From Opitutia bacterium Tous-C1TDCM (GTDB lineage: Bacteria > Verrucomicrobiota > Verrucomicrobiia > Opitutales > Opitutaceae): a stretch of 64,000 nt of DNA. Shown piece by piece: positions 53,401 to 61,375 of this stretch. Location of the stretch: positions 1 through 64,000 of the forward strand of contig NEUS01000001.1 in assembly GCA_002288455.1 (NCBI GenBank), given 5' to 3'. The stretch's first letter is position 1. The number at the start of each line of letters is the position of its first letter. Under the pieces are notes generated by a model. That model did no database searches and had not been told where the DNA came from. It saw only the letters and a program-made list of their open reading frames with translations. A program made the translations under genes and the position numbers.

Positions 53401-53525
53401 ACGCGCAGAAGGTCCTCGCCGTCGGCCTCGCCCCCGCGCCCGCCGGCGATCCCGCCGAACTCGCCGCGTGGACCAGCGTCGCCCGCGTCCTCCTCAACAC
53501 CCACGAGGTCATCACGCGCTACTGA
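50412..53525 (+). CDS. PSCyt1-DUF1549-DUF1553 protein (planctomycete-type cytochrome)
   Basis: 1037 residues with signal peptide (about 1-23). A PSCyt1 cytochrome c domain has the haem motif 'CFHCH' (C41-H45). It is followed by 'LDPMPPDEAHKTLTPKQKELLRRWVAEGA'-like sequence in two parts. DUF1549 begins with 'LDAFVQARLAEKQLAPSP' and contains 'GCAECHDHKFDPI' (about 332-344), with a second CxxCH. A central beta-rich domain and C-terminal DUF1553 ('LARWLMSDANPITARAVTNR', 'LFFGTG') follow. Such proteins are exported and encoded with a DUF1501 partner, as here. Their role in polymer degradation is suggested, not proven. A heptad repeat tract encodes residues about 139-150. Confidence 0.92.
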   Translation: MTTSLRCLFAASALLPVAFAGAAEPKVSFNRDIRPIMSDTCFHCHGFDAKTREAGLRLDLRDDALKPTKNGVVPIVPGKPDESEIILRITDALDPMPPDEAHKTLTPKQKELLRRWVAEGAVYEPHWAYAPLVRPAVPSIRHPQSAIRNPLDAFVQARLAEKQLAPSPAAEPAALLRRLSLDLTGLPPTPAEVDAFVAASARDPDAAYRAAVDRLLASPQHGERLAVWWLDIARFSDTVGFHGDQNQRIFPYRDYVIGAFNRNLPFDRFTVEQLAGDLLPAPTVEQRVATGYNRLNMMTREGGAQPQEYLAKYGAERVRSVAAAWFGSTFGCAECHDHKFDPIKAKDFYELQSFFADVKQWGVYSDYGYTKNPELAGFNNDFPFPPEIEVDSPYLAARRDRAEAALRAQVAALRAPPADAAAGARFAAWSEAARARLAAVPAGWEFPVPAAAVVRAGKPVANRPATVAADGTVALGQKFARQENLRLGFAELPGPVAALRLELPGDPVGDLPFEKAMARGAVTLAAAVRGPDGKERKLAFAFAEATAKSPRYINGTELHGVTGGWKLPPLRPTEPLAAVWLLREPLTLAAGETLQVTLGGDAALAFRVGFTALAAARPLETASAALVAALKAAAPAPAQRELLLESWRLGTAEDSAAIVSYHRVAAELRDTRNGRAWSMVTEATEPLPVRVLARGNWQDESGPLVLPATPSFLPGRVESTPEKRLTRLDLARWLMSDANPITARAVTNRLWALFFGTGLSAVVDDLGSQGELPSHPELLDWLAVEFREKGWDLRHLIRLIVTSHTYRQSSHLRPELRETDPANRLLASQNPRRLEAEFVRDNALFIAGRLDLRDVGGPSAAPYQPDGYYAALQFPDRSYVASGAEAQWRRGVYMHWQRTFLHPMLANFDAPARDECAAQRVVSNTPQQALTLLNDPTFVEAAKLFAARVHAAATTDPARLTEAFRLALARAPKPVERTALTAMLAAQRDHYRANVADAQKVLAVGLAPAPAGDPAELAAWTSVARVLLNTHEVITRY
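50827..50861. repeat. Heptad tract inside coding sequence
   Basis: Five 7-nt units (AATCCGC, CATCCCC, AATCCGC, CATCCGC, AATCCCC) encode the linker 'IRHPQSAIRNP' between the cytochrome and DUF1549 domains. In reverse they read GGATTGC-like, the same family as 46827-46852. Confidence 0.8.
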
Positions 53526-53544
53526 AGCGGCGAAGCCGCGCCGG

Positions 53545-53579
53545 CTCCGAACTCCAAACTCCGAACCCCGAACTCCGGG
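53545..53579 (+). repeat. GAACTCC heptad tract
   Basis: CTCCGAA-CTCCAAA-CTCCGAA-CCCCGAA-CTCCGGG, same family as 46914-46976, 19 nt after the stop codon of the PSCyt1 gene and directly before the DUF1501 start. Confidence 0.75.
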
Positions 53580-53591
53580 TTGATTATTGCA

Positions 53592-55037
53592 ATGTCTTCC
53601 TTCGATCCCGCCACCCACGCCCGCAGCGTCAACCGCCGCACCTTCCTCACCCAGAGCGCCTACGGCCTCGGCGGCATCGCGTTCGCGTTGCTGCAGCAGA
53701 AACTAGCCGCCGCCGGCGCCGCGCCCGCGAACTTGCCGCCGGGCTGGAACGGCGCCCTGCGCGAGTCCCATTTCCCCGTGCGCGCCAAGCGCGTGATTTT
53801 CCTCTGCATGGCCGGCGGTCCCTCGCAGCTCGAGACCTTCGATTGGAAACCGCAGCTCAAGGCCCTCGACGGCCAGCCGTTTCCCGAATCCTTCACCAAG
53901 GGCCAGCAACTCGCGCAGTTGCAGAACACCGTGCTCAAGGCCCGGGGCAGCTTCACGAACTTCGCCCGCCACGGCCGGGCCGGCATCGAGATCAGCGAAC
54001 TGTTCCCGCACCTCGCCACCGTGGCCGACGACCTCTGCGTCGTCCGCTCGATGCAAACCGAGCAGATCAACCACGACACCGCGCACGCGTTCATGAACAC
54101 CGGCTCCATCATCAAGGGCCGGCCCAGCATGGGCTCGTGGCTGCTCTACGGCCTCGGCGCCGAGACGCAGGATCTGCCCGGGTTCATCGTGCTCAATTCC
54201 CAGGGCAAATTCGGCCTCCAGCCGATTTCCGCGCGGCAATGGTCGAGCGGCGTGCTGCCGAGCCGGTTCCAAGGCATCCAGTTCCAGTCCCGCGGCGACG
54301 CCGTCCACTACGTCGGCAATCCCGACGGCGTGTGCCAAAGTACGCAGCGGCTCGTCGTCGAGGAGATCAAGCGCATGAACGGTCTCCTTGCCGAAGAAAG
54401 GGCCGATCCCGAAATCGCGACCCGCATCGCCCAGTACGAGATGGCGTTCAAGATGCAGAGCAGCGTGCCCGAGCTCACCGATTTCAAAAACGAGTCCCAG
54501 GCCATGCTCGATCTTTACGGCATCAAGGAGCCGGGCGACGGCAGCTACGCGTCGAATTGCTTGCTCGCCCGCCGCCTCGCCGAACGCGGCGTGCGCATGA
54601 TCCAGTTGTATCACCGCGCCTGGGACCACCACGGCGACCTCGAGCCTGGCATGAAGGCCGGCGCCAAGGAAGTCGACCAGGCCACCGCCGCCCTGATCAA
54701 GGACCTGAAGCAACGCGGCATGCTCGACGACACGTTGATTCTCTGGGGCGGCGAATTCGGCCGCACACCGATGGGGCAGGGCACCGGCCGCGACCACCAT
54801 ATCCTCGGGTTCAGTGTCTTCATGGCCGGCGGCGGCGTGAAGGCCGGCCAAGTCTACGGCGCCACCGACGAACTCGGCTACAAGGCCGTCGACCGCGTCG
54901 TCTCCGTGCACGACCTGCACGCCACGATGCTCGCCCTCATGGGCGTCGACCACCGCCGGCTCAACACGAAGTTCCAGGGCCTCGACGTCCGCCTCACCGG
55001 CATCGCCGGCGAAGTCGTCAAAGATCTCATCGCGTAG
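53592..55037 (+). CDS. DUF1501 family protein (Tat-exported, sulfatase-like fold)
   Basis: 481 residues. The N-terminus carries 'NRRTFLTQSAYGLGGIAFALL', a twin-arginine-type signal. DUF1501 hallmarks follow: 'RAKRVIFLCMAGGPSQLETFDWKP', 'VVRSMQTEQINHDTAHAFMNTG', 'GRPSMGSWLLYGLG', 'RGVRMIQLYHRAWDHHG' and 'TLILWGGEFGRTPMGQGTGRDHH'. The fold is related to alkaline phosphatase/sulfatase; activity is unknown. It pairs with the PSCyt1/DUF1549/DUF1553 gene 66 nt upstream, a conserved couple in Planctomycetes and Verrucomicrobia. ATG 53592 is preferred over an in-frame TTG at 53580. Confidence 0.93.
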   Translation: MSSFDPATHARSVNRRTFLTQSAYGLGGIAFALLQQKLAAAGAAPANLPPGWNGALRESHFPVRAKRVIFLCMAGGPSQLETFDWKPQLKALDGQPFPESFTKGQQLAQLQNTVLKARGSFTNFARHGRAGIEISELFPHLATVADDLCVVRSMQTEQINHDTAHAFMNTGSIIKGRPSMGSWLLYGLGAETQDLPGFIVLNSQGKFGLQPISARQWSSGVLPSRFQGIQFQSRGDAVHYVGNPDGVCQSTQRLVVEEIKRMNGLLAEERADPEIATRIAQYEMAFKMQSSVPELTDFKNESQAMLDLYGIKEPGDGSYASNCLLARRLAERGVRMIQLYHRAWDHHGDLEPGMKAGAKEVDQATAALIKDLKQRGMLDDTLILWGGEFGRTPMGQGTGRDHHILGFSVFMAGGGVKAGQVYGATDELGYKAVDRVVSVHDLHATMLALMGVDHRRLNTKFQGLDVRLTGIAGEVVKDLIA

Positions 55038-55079
55038 CGGCCCGCGGCCGCCGCGGTCTGCCGGCGCCGAAGGGCGGGC

Positions 55080-56123
55080 TCAATTCCGCGGCCCCGGCGG
55101 ACGGGCCGGCGCCGCGCGGCGCAACCAGATCTCGTTGCCGCGCCGTTCCGCCGCGAGGTCGAAGTTGGTCTCGAGCAGTTGCACGAGGGTCTCCGCATCG
55201 CCGATCCGGAAAGCGCCGCCTACGCTGAGCTGCGCGATTGCCGGATCGGCAACCACGAGCCGGCGCGGGCTGGTGCGGTTGAATTCGGCCACGAGTTGCG
55301 CCAGCGGCGTGGGCCCGAGCTCGAGCCGTTGCTCCCGCCAGGCGAGGCGGCGTTCCATTTCGGGCGCGGCCACCGTTTCGGGGGGCGTCGGCACGGGACG
55401 AGACGCGGCGGTCGCGGCGATCCCGCTCACGACCATCAGCTGGCCCGCGACCAGCACCGGAGGATCGGCCGTTGCCGCCGCGGCTCCGCCGAGCAGCGAC
55501 CGGCCGTCGCGCGTCTCCTGCACATCGACGCGGCCGTGCGTCACGAGCACCTCCACGGTGTCGGCGTGCCGCCGGAGGTTGAATGCCGTGCCGACCGCTC
55601 GCACCGCCACCCCGCCGATCCGCACGGTGAACGGGCGCCGTGCCTCCGGCGCCACCTTGAAATGGGCTTCGCCGCGCACGAGGTCGACCGCCCGTGCGGC
55701 CGATCCGTAGGCGACCGCCACCTCGCTGTCCGCGTTCAGCACGATCTCCGAGCCGTCGGGCAACGGCACCGTGCGCGCCGTGCCGGCCGCGGTGGCCGCG
55801 ACGTGGGCGAAATCCCGCGGCGCCGGACTGCGCCAGCCGAAGAATGTCCCGACGGCCAGCGCCGCGGCCGCCGCGAGCGCGAGCGCCGGCCACCGCCAAC
55901 CCGGCCGGTGGCGGCGTTCCACGCTCCGTTCCGGCTGCAGGTCCGCCAGCCGGTCCAGCGCTTGCGAGCAGCGCTCGAGCCGCGCAAATGCGTCCGCATG
56001 CCGGCGATCCGCGAGCAGCCAGCGCTCGAAGTCGGCCTGCTGCGTGTCGCTTAGGCCGCCGTCGCGCGCGCCCAGCCACGCGGCCGCCTGGTCGTCGACG
56101 CTGCCGGGTCGGCGGGCGCTCAT
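55080..56123 (-). CDS. FecR-type anti-sigma factor
   Basis: 347 residues. The N-terminal DUF4880-like domain ('QAAAWLGARDGGLSDTQQADFERWL', 'HADAFARLE') faces the cytoplasm. One membrane helix follows (about 76-97, 'WPALALAAAAALAVGTFFGW'), then the periplasmic FecR domain ('VPLPDGSEIVLNADSEVAV', 'LVRGEAHFKVAPEARRPFTV', 'GTAFNLRRHADTVEVLVTHGRVDV'). The C-terminal part is STN-like ('LVAEFNRTSPRRLVVADPAIAQLSVGGAF'). It holds the sigma factor until a TonB-linked receptor signals. Its start overlaps the sigma gene stop (ATGA), and the receptor is encoded divergently, a complete FecIRA-like module. Confidence 0.92.
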   Translation of the reverse strand: MSARRPGSVDDQAAAWLGARDGGLSDTQQADFERWLLADRRHADAFARLERCSQALDRLADLQPERSVERRHRPGWRWPALALAAAAALAVGTFFGWRSPAPRDFAHVAATAAGTARTVPLPDGSEIVLNADSEVAVAYGSAARAVDLVRGEAHFKVAPEARRPFTVRIGGVAVRAVGTAFNLRRHADTVEVLVTHGRVDVQETRDGRSLLGGAAAATADPPVLVAGQLMVVSGIAATAASRPVPTPPETVAAPEMERRLAWREQRLELGPTPLAQLVAEFNRTSPRRLVVADPAIAQLSVGGAFRIGDAETLVQLLETNFDLAAERRGNEIWLRRAAPARPPGPRN

Positions 56124-56671
56124 CGAGCGGCCCCCCGGGCCGGCCGCTCGACCCCGCGCGCCTGCAGATAGTCCGCACAGCGACGGATCCCGTTGCCGAC
56201 TTGGTAATTCACCCGGCGCTCCGGGAGCCCGAGGCGGCGGGAAATCTCCCGGTGCGAAAGCCCGTGGAATTTCCGCAACGTCAGCACCTCGCGGCACTGC
56301 GGCGGCAACGTCGCCATGGCCTCGGCCAACAACGCGAGTTCCTGGTCGAGACACGCGGTCTCGGCGATTCCGGGCGATTCGGACGCCACCTGCGGCATCT
56401 CGCCGCCGGCCGCGGCGACAAACGGCGCGCTCCGGCGACGCCGGAAGATATCCAGCGCGAGATTGCGCGCCACGGTGAACAGCGTCCCGCGCGCAAAACG
56501 GAAATTTCCCGCGGTGCGCCGGCGGAGCAGTTTCAGATACGACTCCTGCAGCACGTCGTCGACCTCGCCCAGCGTGGGAAAGCGCCGCTGGAGGTAGGCG
56601 CGGAGTGTGGGCTCGCAGGGTTGCACTTCCTCGGCGAACCACTGCGCGTGATCGGAGTTGGACGGGGGCAT
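56120..56671 (-). CDS. ECF sigma factor (FecI-like)
   Basis: 183 residues. Region 2 'PTLRAYLQRRFPTLGEVDDVLQESYLKLL' and 'LFTVARNLALDIFRRRR'; region 4 'LPPQCREVLTLRKFHGLSHREISRRLGLPERRVNYQV' with the helix-turn-helix. It directs RNA polymerase to the promoter of the divergent receptor gene, under control of the FecR-type protein encoded next. ATG 56671 is preferred; an in-frame ATG at 56731 would add 20 residues and run into the divergent promoter region. Confidence 0.92.
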   Translation of the reverse strand: MPPSNSDHAQWFAEEVQPCEPTLRAYLQRRFPTLGEVDDVLQESYLKLLRRRTAGNFRFARGTLFTVARNLALDIFRRRRSAPFVAAAGGEMPQVASESPGIAETACLDQELALLAEAMATLPPQCREVLTLRKFHGLSHREISRRLGLPERRVNYQVGNGIRRCADYLQARGVERPARGAAR

Positions 56672-56831
56672 TGGGGGCGACGGACCCGGCGGGGGCTCCG
56701 TTTCGACTAGGTGCGGCGACGCGAAAGGCAAGGGCGCGCGGGACCGCCGGAATTTTTTTGGCGTTTTTCCGGGCCGTAATTGTCAGATCGAACGTCTCGC
56801 GCGTTGTAAGTTTGGCCGTCCGTCCGATCCC

Positions 56832-59800
56832 TTGCGGCCCGGTATCCCCCAACTCCTCGTCTTGCTGTTCCCCCTCCTCATTGCTCCCGGGCTCTCCGGG
56901 CAGACGGCTGCTGCCTCGGCGGTTTCCGCGCCCGCCGCGGCTGCCGCTGTGCAGCCCTTTGAAATTCCGGCCGGCGAGGCCGTGGCGGCGCTGGCGCATT
57001 TCAACCGTCAGGCGGGCGGGTTGCTGATTTACCCCGGCGAGATCCTGGCCGGCGTGCGGACGCGCGCCGTGCGAGGCCGGTTCGCCCCGCTCGACGCGCT
57101 CGCGCGGATGTTTCGCGGCACCGACATCGTCGCCGCCCGCGACGACCGCACCGGGGCGTTGCTGCTCCGGCGGCGCGCCTCGCCCCCGGCCGCCGATCCC
57201 GATTTCACCCCCGTCATTCCGATGAAACCCAAGCACCCCCTCGGCCAACTCGCGAGCCTCCTCGCCTTCGCCCTTGCCCCGCAACTCCACGGCCAAGCCG
57301 CCGCCCCCGGCTCCGCTCCCGCGCCCGAAGACCAGACCGTCAAACTCTCGCCGTTTGTCGTGCAGACCGACACCGACACCGGCTACGCCGCCACCAGCAC
57401 GCTCGCCGGCAGCCGCCTCAACACCGACCTCCGCGACACTCCCGCCGCCATCTCCGTGATGACGCGCGAATTCCTCATCGATATCGGCGCGGTCAACGTC
57501 ACCGAAGCCCTGGGCTACGGCCTCAACACCGAGAAGGATTTCTCCGACTTCACCGGCAACGGTCTCTACAGCAACGATCTCGTCATCCAGATGCGCGGCT
57601 TCGTCGGCGCTTCGCTCGGCCGGAATTACTTCGGCTGGTTCGGCGCGCACGACAGCTACAACGTCGAGCGCCTCGATTTTTCCCGCGGCCCCAACTCCAT
57701 CCTCTTCGGCGTCGGCGGCCCCGGCGGCATCGTCAACACCACCACCAAGCAGGCGCGCCTTGGCCGGGACCGCACCGAGGTGCAGGCCCGCGTCGCGAGC
57801 TGGGACGACACGCGCGCCACGCTCGACGTCAACCGCACGCTCGGCAAAAAGCTCGCGCTCCGCGTCAACGGCGTCTGGCAGGACAAGAAATCCTGGCGCG
57901 ACTTCGAATACCAGGACCGCCTCGGCGGCGCCCTCGCGGTGACCTTCCGCCCGTTCCGCAACACCACCGTGCGCCTCGATTCGGAGTACTCCGACATCAA
58001 GGAAAACAAAGCGCAGCCCTGGCCCGCCGCCGACCGCATCAGCCCCTGGCTCAACGCCGGCTCGCCGCTTTCGCAGACCTACGGCGCGGCGGTCGCCGGC
58101 ACCGCCAACAACTCCTCGCGCGCCATGGTCTACGACCCGGCGTCGGGCCTCGGCCCCCTCTCGTACTTCGGCGGCCGGATCTCGAACAGCGGCCCCGTCG
58201 CGATCGGCTTGGCCAACAACCCCATCGCCATCACCGACGAAACTCTCCTGCCCCGCCGCTCGAACCTCGCCGGCCCTGCCTTCGGGACCGACCAATCGTT
58301 CTACAACTACGCGATCTTCATCGAACAGCGCCTGCTCGAGAACCTCGACCTCGAAGCCGCGTACAACCGGCAGCACGAACGCCGCTACACCGTGCGCCCG
58401 ATCGTGTTCGACGGCATCGCCCTCCGCGGCGATCCCAATGTGTTTCTCTCCGACGGCCGCCGCAATCCCAACGCCGGCCGCTCCTACGTCGAAGGCGTCA
58501 CGCAGATCGAGAACCGCAACCAGATCCGCGACGACTACCGCGTCACCGCCTCCTACCAGCTCGACCTCACCCAGCGCAGCCAATGGTTCGGCCGCCACCG
58601 CTTTGCCGCCCTCCTCGCGCGCCGCGACAACGAGAACCTCACCCCGGGCAACTTCACGGAACGCAATCTCACGCCGCACCTGCTCAACAATCCGGCGGTT
58701 TACTCCAACGATCTCACCTCGGGCAACAACACCATCGTCCGCCGCACCTACCTCGATTTCTCGGGGAGCGATCTCGACCGCCGCGGCCTCCACGACATCC
58801 GCCTCCACCCGATCACCGGCCAAAGAGGCGTCACCAGCGGCTTCGTCCGCAATGCCGACAGCTCGCGCGACGAACTGACGCGGCTCGATTCCATGATGGC
58901 CGCCGTGCAGAGTTCGTTCTGGAAAGAACGCCTCTGGCTCACGGGCGGCGTCCGCACCGACAAACAGCGCGCCTGGGGCTCCGGCGGCGCCCGGCAGGAT
59001 CCGGTCACGCGTGTCTGGAGCCAGCGCGTGCGCAATGCCAACTACACCTACAACGAAGGCAGCACCCGCACGTACGGCGGCGTGTTCCACGCGACGAAGT
59101 GGCTCTCGTTTTACTACAACAACTCGGGCAATTTCCTCCCCAACAGCCAGCGCAGCGACCTGATCGGCGGCGACCTGATCGGCAACCGCAACGGCGAAGG
59201 CCAGGATGCCGGCATCAAGCTCAGCCTCTTCGGCAACCGCATCAACGCCAACCTCGGCTGGTACGAGACCACCGACCAAAACCGCCAGGTCGGCATCGAC
59301 GCCTCCTGGACCAACCACGTGAACGCCATCTGGCGCACCCTTGGCGAGCCGGGCCGGCAGATCAGCGTGTATGCCGACAGTCAGGATCTCTCCGGCGACG
59401 GCTACGAATTCGAACTCACCGCCAATATCACGCCCGAATGGCGCACCTCGTTCAACTGGAGTATGACGAAACAGATCACCGACAACGTCTCCCCGCGCAC
59501 CGTCGCCTACATGGCCGCCCACCGCGCGACCTGGGAGGCCCGCGGCGCCCTCGATCTCGACCGCACCGGCACCGCGCTCACCGCGCCGACCGTCGCCGCC
59601 GCCCTGCAGAACGCCACCGTGATCGTCGACAGTCTCCTCGCCGGCAACGGCAACATCCGCCGCGGCCTGCGCGAACATTCCGGCAATCTTTTCACCAACT
59701 ACAACTTCTCCCGCACCAGCCGGTTCGCCGGCTTCGGCCTCGGCGCCGGCGCCAATTACCGCGGCGATACCGTGCTCGGCTACGATTCGTCGCAGCGCAA

Positions 59801-60020
59801 CAAACCCATCTACGGCAGCAGCCACATCCTCGTGAACGCGATGGTCCGCTACGCCCGCAAGATCACCGCCAAGAAGCTCGATTGGCGCATCCAGCTCAAC
59901 GTCGACAATGCGCTGGGCGAAGACGAATTGCTCGTGACCGACGCGGACCAGAACCGCCCCTACCGCTTCGTTTATCTCACGCCGCGCCGCTGGAGCATTT
60001 CGAATACCATCAGCTTCTGA
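56832..60020 (+). CDS. TonB-dependent receptor with N-terminal STN signalling domain
   Basis: 1062 residues from TTG 56832. A first signal peptide ('LLVLLFPLLIAPGLSGQ') leads to an STN/secretin-like domain ('FEIPAGEAVAALAHFNRQAGGLLIYPGEILAGVRTRAVRG') suited to contact FecR. Unusually, a second complete signal-peptide-like segment ('MKPKHPLGQLASLLAFALA', ATG 57222) precedes the receptor proper. That part has the TonB-box region 'TVKLSPFVVQTDTDTGYAA', the plug ('TPAAISVMTREFLIDIGAVN', 'QMRGF', 'VERLDFSRGPNSILFG') and the 22-strand barrel ending 'RWSISNTISF'. ATG 57222 would give a 932-residue receptor without STN. Ligand unknown, probably siderophore or glycan. Confidence 0.87.
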   Translation: MRPGIPQLLVLLFPLLIAPGLSGQTAAASAVSAPAAAAAVQPFEIPAGEAVAALAHFNRQAGGLLIYPGEILAGVRTRAVRGRFAPLDALARMFRGTDIVAARDDRTGALLLRRRASPPAADPDFTPVIPMKPKHPLGQLASLLAFALAPQLHGQAAAPGSAPAPEDQTVKLSPFVVQTDTDTGYAATSTLAGSRLNTDLRDTPAAISVMTREFLIDIGAVNVTEALGYGLNTEKDFSDFTGNGLYSNDLVIQMRGFVGASLGRNYFGWFGAHDSYNVERLDFSRGPNSILFGVGGPGGIVNTTTKQARLGRDRTEVQARVASWDDTRATLDVNRTLGKKLALRVNGVWQDKKSWRDFEYQDRLGGALAVTFRPFRNTTVRLDSEYSDIKENKAQPWPAADRISPWLNAGSPLSQTYGAAVAGTANNSSRAMVYDPASGLGPLSYFGGRISNSGPVAIGLANNPIAITDETLLPRRSNLAGPAFGTDQSFYNYAIFIEQRLLENLDLEAAYNRQHERRYTVRPIVFDGIALRGDPNVFLSDGRRNPNAGRSYVEGVTQIENRNQIRDDYRVTASYQLDLTQRSQWFGRHRFAALLARRDNENLTPGNFTERNLTPHLLNNPAVYSNDLTSGNNTIVRRTYLDFSGSDLDRRGLHDIRLHPITGQRGVTSGFVRNADSSRDELTRLDSMMAAVQSSFWKERLWLTGGVRTDKQRAWGSGGARQDPVTRVWSQRVRNANYTYNEGSTRTYGGVFHATKWLSFYYNNSGNFLPNSQRSDLIGGDLIGNRNGEGQDAGIKLSLFGNRINANLGWYETTDQNRQVGIDASWTNHVNAIWRTLGEPGRQISVYADSQDLSGDGYEFELTANITPEWRTSFNWSMTKQITDNVSPRTVAYMAAHRATWEARGALDLDRTGTALTAPTVAAALQNATVIVDSLLAGNGNIRRGLREHSGNLFTNYNFSRTSRFAGFGLGAGANYRGDTVLGYDSSQRNKPIYGSSHILVNAMVRYARKITAKKLDWRIQLNVDNALGEDELLVTDADQNRPYRFVYLTPRRWSISNTISF

Positions 60021-60186
60021 GCCGGCGTCATGGTCGGGGACATGGCTTCGGCCGAGGGTCCGTGCGGCGGCGCGCCCTCGGCCTGGTGTTTTCGCCCGCG
60101 TTCGCGGCTCCCTCCCCGATTGCCTATGGCCGCCGCCGCCGCTTGGTTCGACGGTCGCATCAACCTGATGCCCCACCCCTGTCGCC

Positions 60187-61095
60187 ATGATTTTTCCTCT
60201 CGGCCGTTTCTGTCTCGCCGCCGCCGTCTGGGCGCTGGCCGCCGCGGCACCCGCCGCCGAACCGCCGGCGAAAACCGCGGCACCGGCGTGGCCCGATCTC
60301 GCGTCCGTACCCGCGGATCTCGTCGTGCCGCCGGCCGCGTCCGCCGCTCCCGCCCCGGGCCGCCGCGTCTTCGCGACGACGTCCGGCTGGGAAGGCACCG
60401 CTGTCCGCCACACCGTTTACCTCCCCGCCGATTGGACCCCGGGGAAAACCTGGCCCGTGCTCGTCGAGTATCCGGGCAACGGCAACTACCGTAACAAATT
60501 CGGCGATACGTCCGACGGCACGCCCGAGGGCTGCCGCCTCGGCTATGGCGCGAGCGGCGGCCGGGGCTTCATTTGGATTTCACTGCCCTTCGTGGCCGGG
60601 ACCGGCTCGGCCCGGACCAACGCCGTCACGTGGTGGGGCGACGTCGCGGAAACGAAACGCTACCTGCTCGCCACGGTGCGCGAGGTCGCGGCGCGTTTCG
60701 GCGGCGACCCGGCCCGGTTGGTTTTCTGCGGCTTCTCGCGCGGGGCCATCGCGGCCAACTTCCTCGGCCTGCACGACGACGAGGTCGCCGCCCTCTGGCG
60801 CGGCTTCATCTGCCACAGCCACTACGACGGCGTGAGCGAGCGCTGGCCCTATCCCGGCGCCGACCGTGTCGCGGCGTTGGTGCGCCTGCGCCGTCTCGGC
60901 GACCGGCCGCAGTGGATCAGCCACGAGGGCTCCGTGGCCGCGACGGAAACCTGGTTGCGCGGCACCGGCGTGCCGGGCCGGTGGACCTTCCGGTCGATCC
61001 CGTTCCGCAACCACTCGCCCGATTGGGTGCTGCGCGACCTTCCCGAGCGCCGCGACCTCCGCGCGTGGCTGGCGGAGGTTGTGGCCACGCGATAG
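60187..61095 (+). CDS. Secreted alpha/beta-hydrolase (esterase-like)
   Basis: 302 residues with signal peptide (about 1-24). Nucleophile elbow 'LVFCGFSRGAIAANFLG' with S184; earlier 'WPVLVEYPGNGNY' provides the oxyanion strand; a C-terminal His in 'IPFRNHSPDW' completes a probable triad. Comparable proteins include feruloyl/PHB-depolymerase-like esterases (CE1 neighbourhood). It lies 166 nt after the TonB receptor gene in the same direction, so it may process the substrate imported by that receptor; this is inferred from position. Substrate unknown. Confidence 0.8.
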   Translation: MIFPLGRFCLAAAVWALAAAAPAAEPPAKTAAPAWPDLASVPADLVVPPAASAAPAPGRRVFATTSGWEGTAVRHTVYLPADWTPGKTWPVLVEYPGNGNYRNKFGDTSDGTPEGCRLGYGASGGRGFIWISLPFVAGTGSARTNAVTWWGDVAETKRYLLATVREVAARFGGDPARLVFCGFSRGAIAANFLGLHDDEVAALWRGFICHSHYDGVSERWPYPGADRVAALVRLRRLGDRPQWISHEGSVAATETWLRGTGVPGRWTFRSIPFRNHSPDWVLRDLPERRDLRAWLAEVVATR

Positions 61096-61118
61096 GACAC
61101 GACGGTTTGAGGTCCGGC

Positions 61119-61150
61119 TCTTTCAGCCTTCACCTTTCACCCTTCAACTG
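61119..61150 (+). repeat. CTTCACCTTTCACCCTTCAAC heptad tract
   Basis: GTCCGGCTC edge (61112-61120), then TTTCAGC-CTTCACC-TTTCACC-CTTCAAC. In reverse this is the GTTGAAAG family with edge GAGCCGGACC, as at 7065. It starts 23 nt after the esterase stop codon. Confidence 0.6.
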
Positions 61151-61218
61151 CCCCGGGCCCCGTGACCGACTGCGCGCTCGACAACGCGCGGTGCGGTTGT
61201 TCTCTTCCCGCCATTCCG

Positions 61219-61296
61219 ATGTCCGTCCGCGCCGTCATTATTGCCGTCATGATTATGATTCGCCTCGAATCAGGGCGGCGGCGCGTGACTGCATAA
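61219..61296 (+). CDS. Isoleucine-rich leader peptide of ilvA
   Basis: 25-codon frame from ATG 61219 to TAA 61294-61296. Ile is encoded at codons 7, 8, 12 and 14 and Val at 3, 6, 10 and 23 ('AVIIAVMIMIRLE'). The Ile run lies just upstream of the antiterminator strand at 61270-61281, so ribosome stalling there for lack of charged tRNA-Ile would leave that strand free. It precedes threonine ammonia-lyase, the first step of isoleucine synthesis. This is a classic attenuator leader by layout. Confidence 0.8.
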   Translation: MSVRAVIIAVMIMIRLESGRRRVTA

Positions 61297-61357
61297 CGAG
61301 AACCTACAGTCACTTTCAACCGCAGCCCTGAGCCGAAAGCTCAGGGCTTTTTGTTTT
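61270..61357 (+). promoter_or_regulatory. ilvA transcription attenuator
   Basis: The antiterminator strand 61270-61281 (TCAGGGCGGCGG) pairs with 61320-61331 (CCGCAGCCCTGA) with one mismatch. The alternative terminator uses 61324-61333 (AGCCCTGAGC) and 61339-61348 (GCTCAGGGCT), loop CGAAA, followed by TTTTTGTTTT. The two structures share 61324-61331 and exclude each other. The terminator ends 18 nt before the ilvA ATG. Confidence 0.85.
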
Positions 61358-61375
61358 CCCAAATCGCCTTCCGCC

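Noticed and set aside
56749-56784. GGAATT ... GTC as an ECF-type promoter for the TonB receptor gene
   Set aside because: The spacing between the two parts is about 27 nt, much longer than the 15-17 nt expected.
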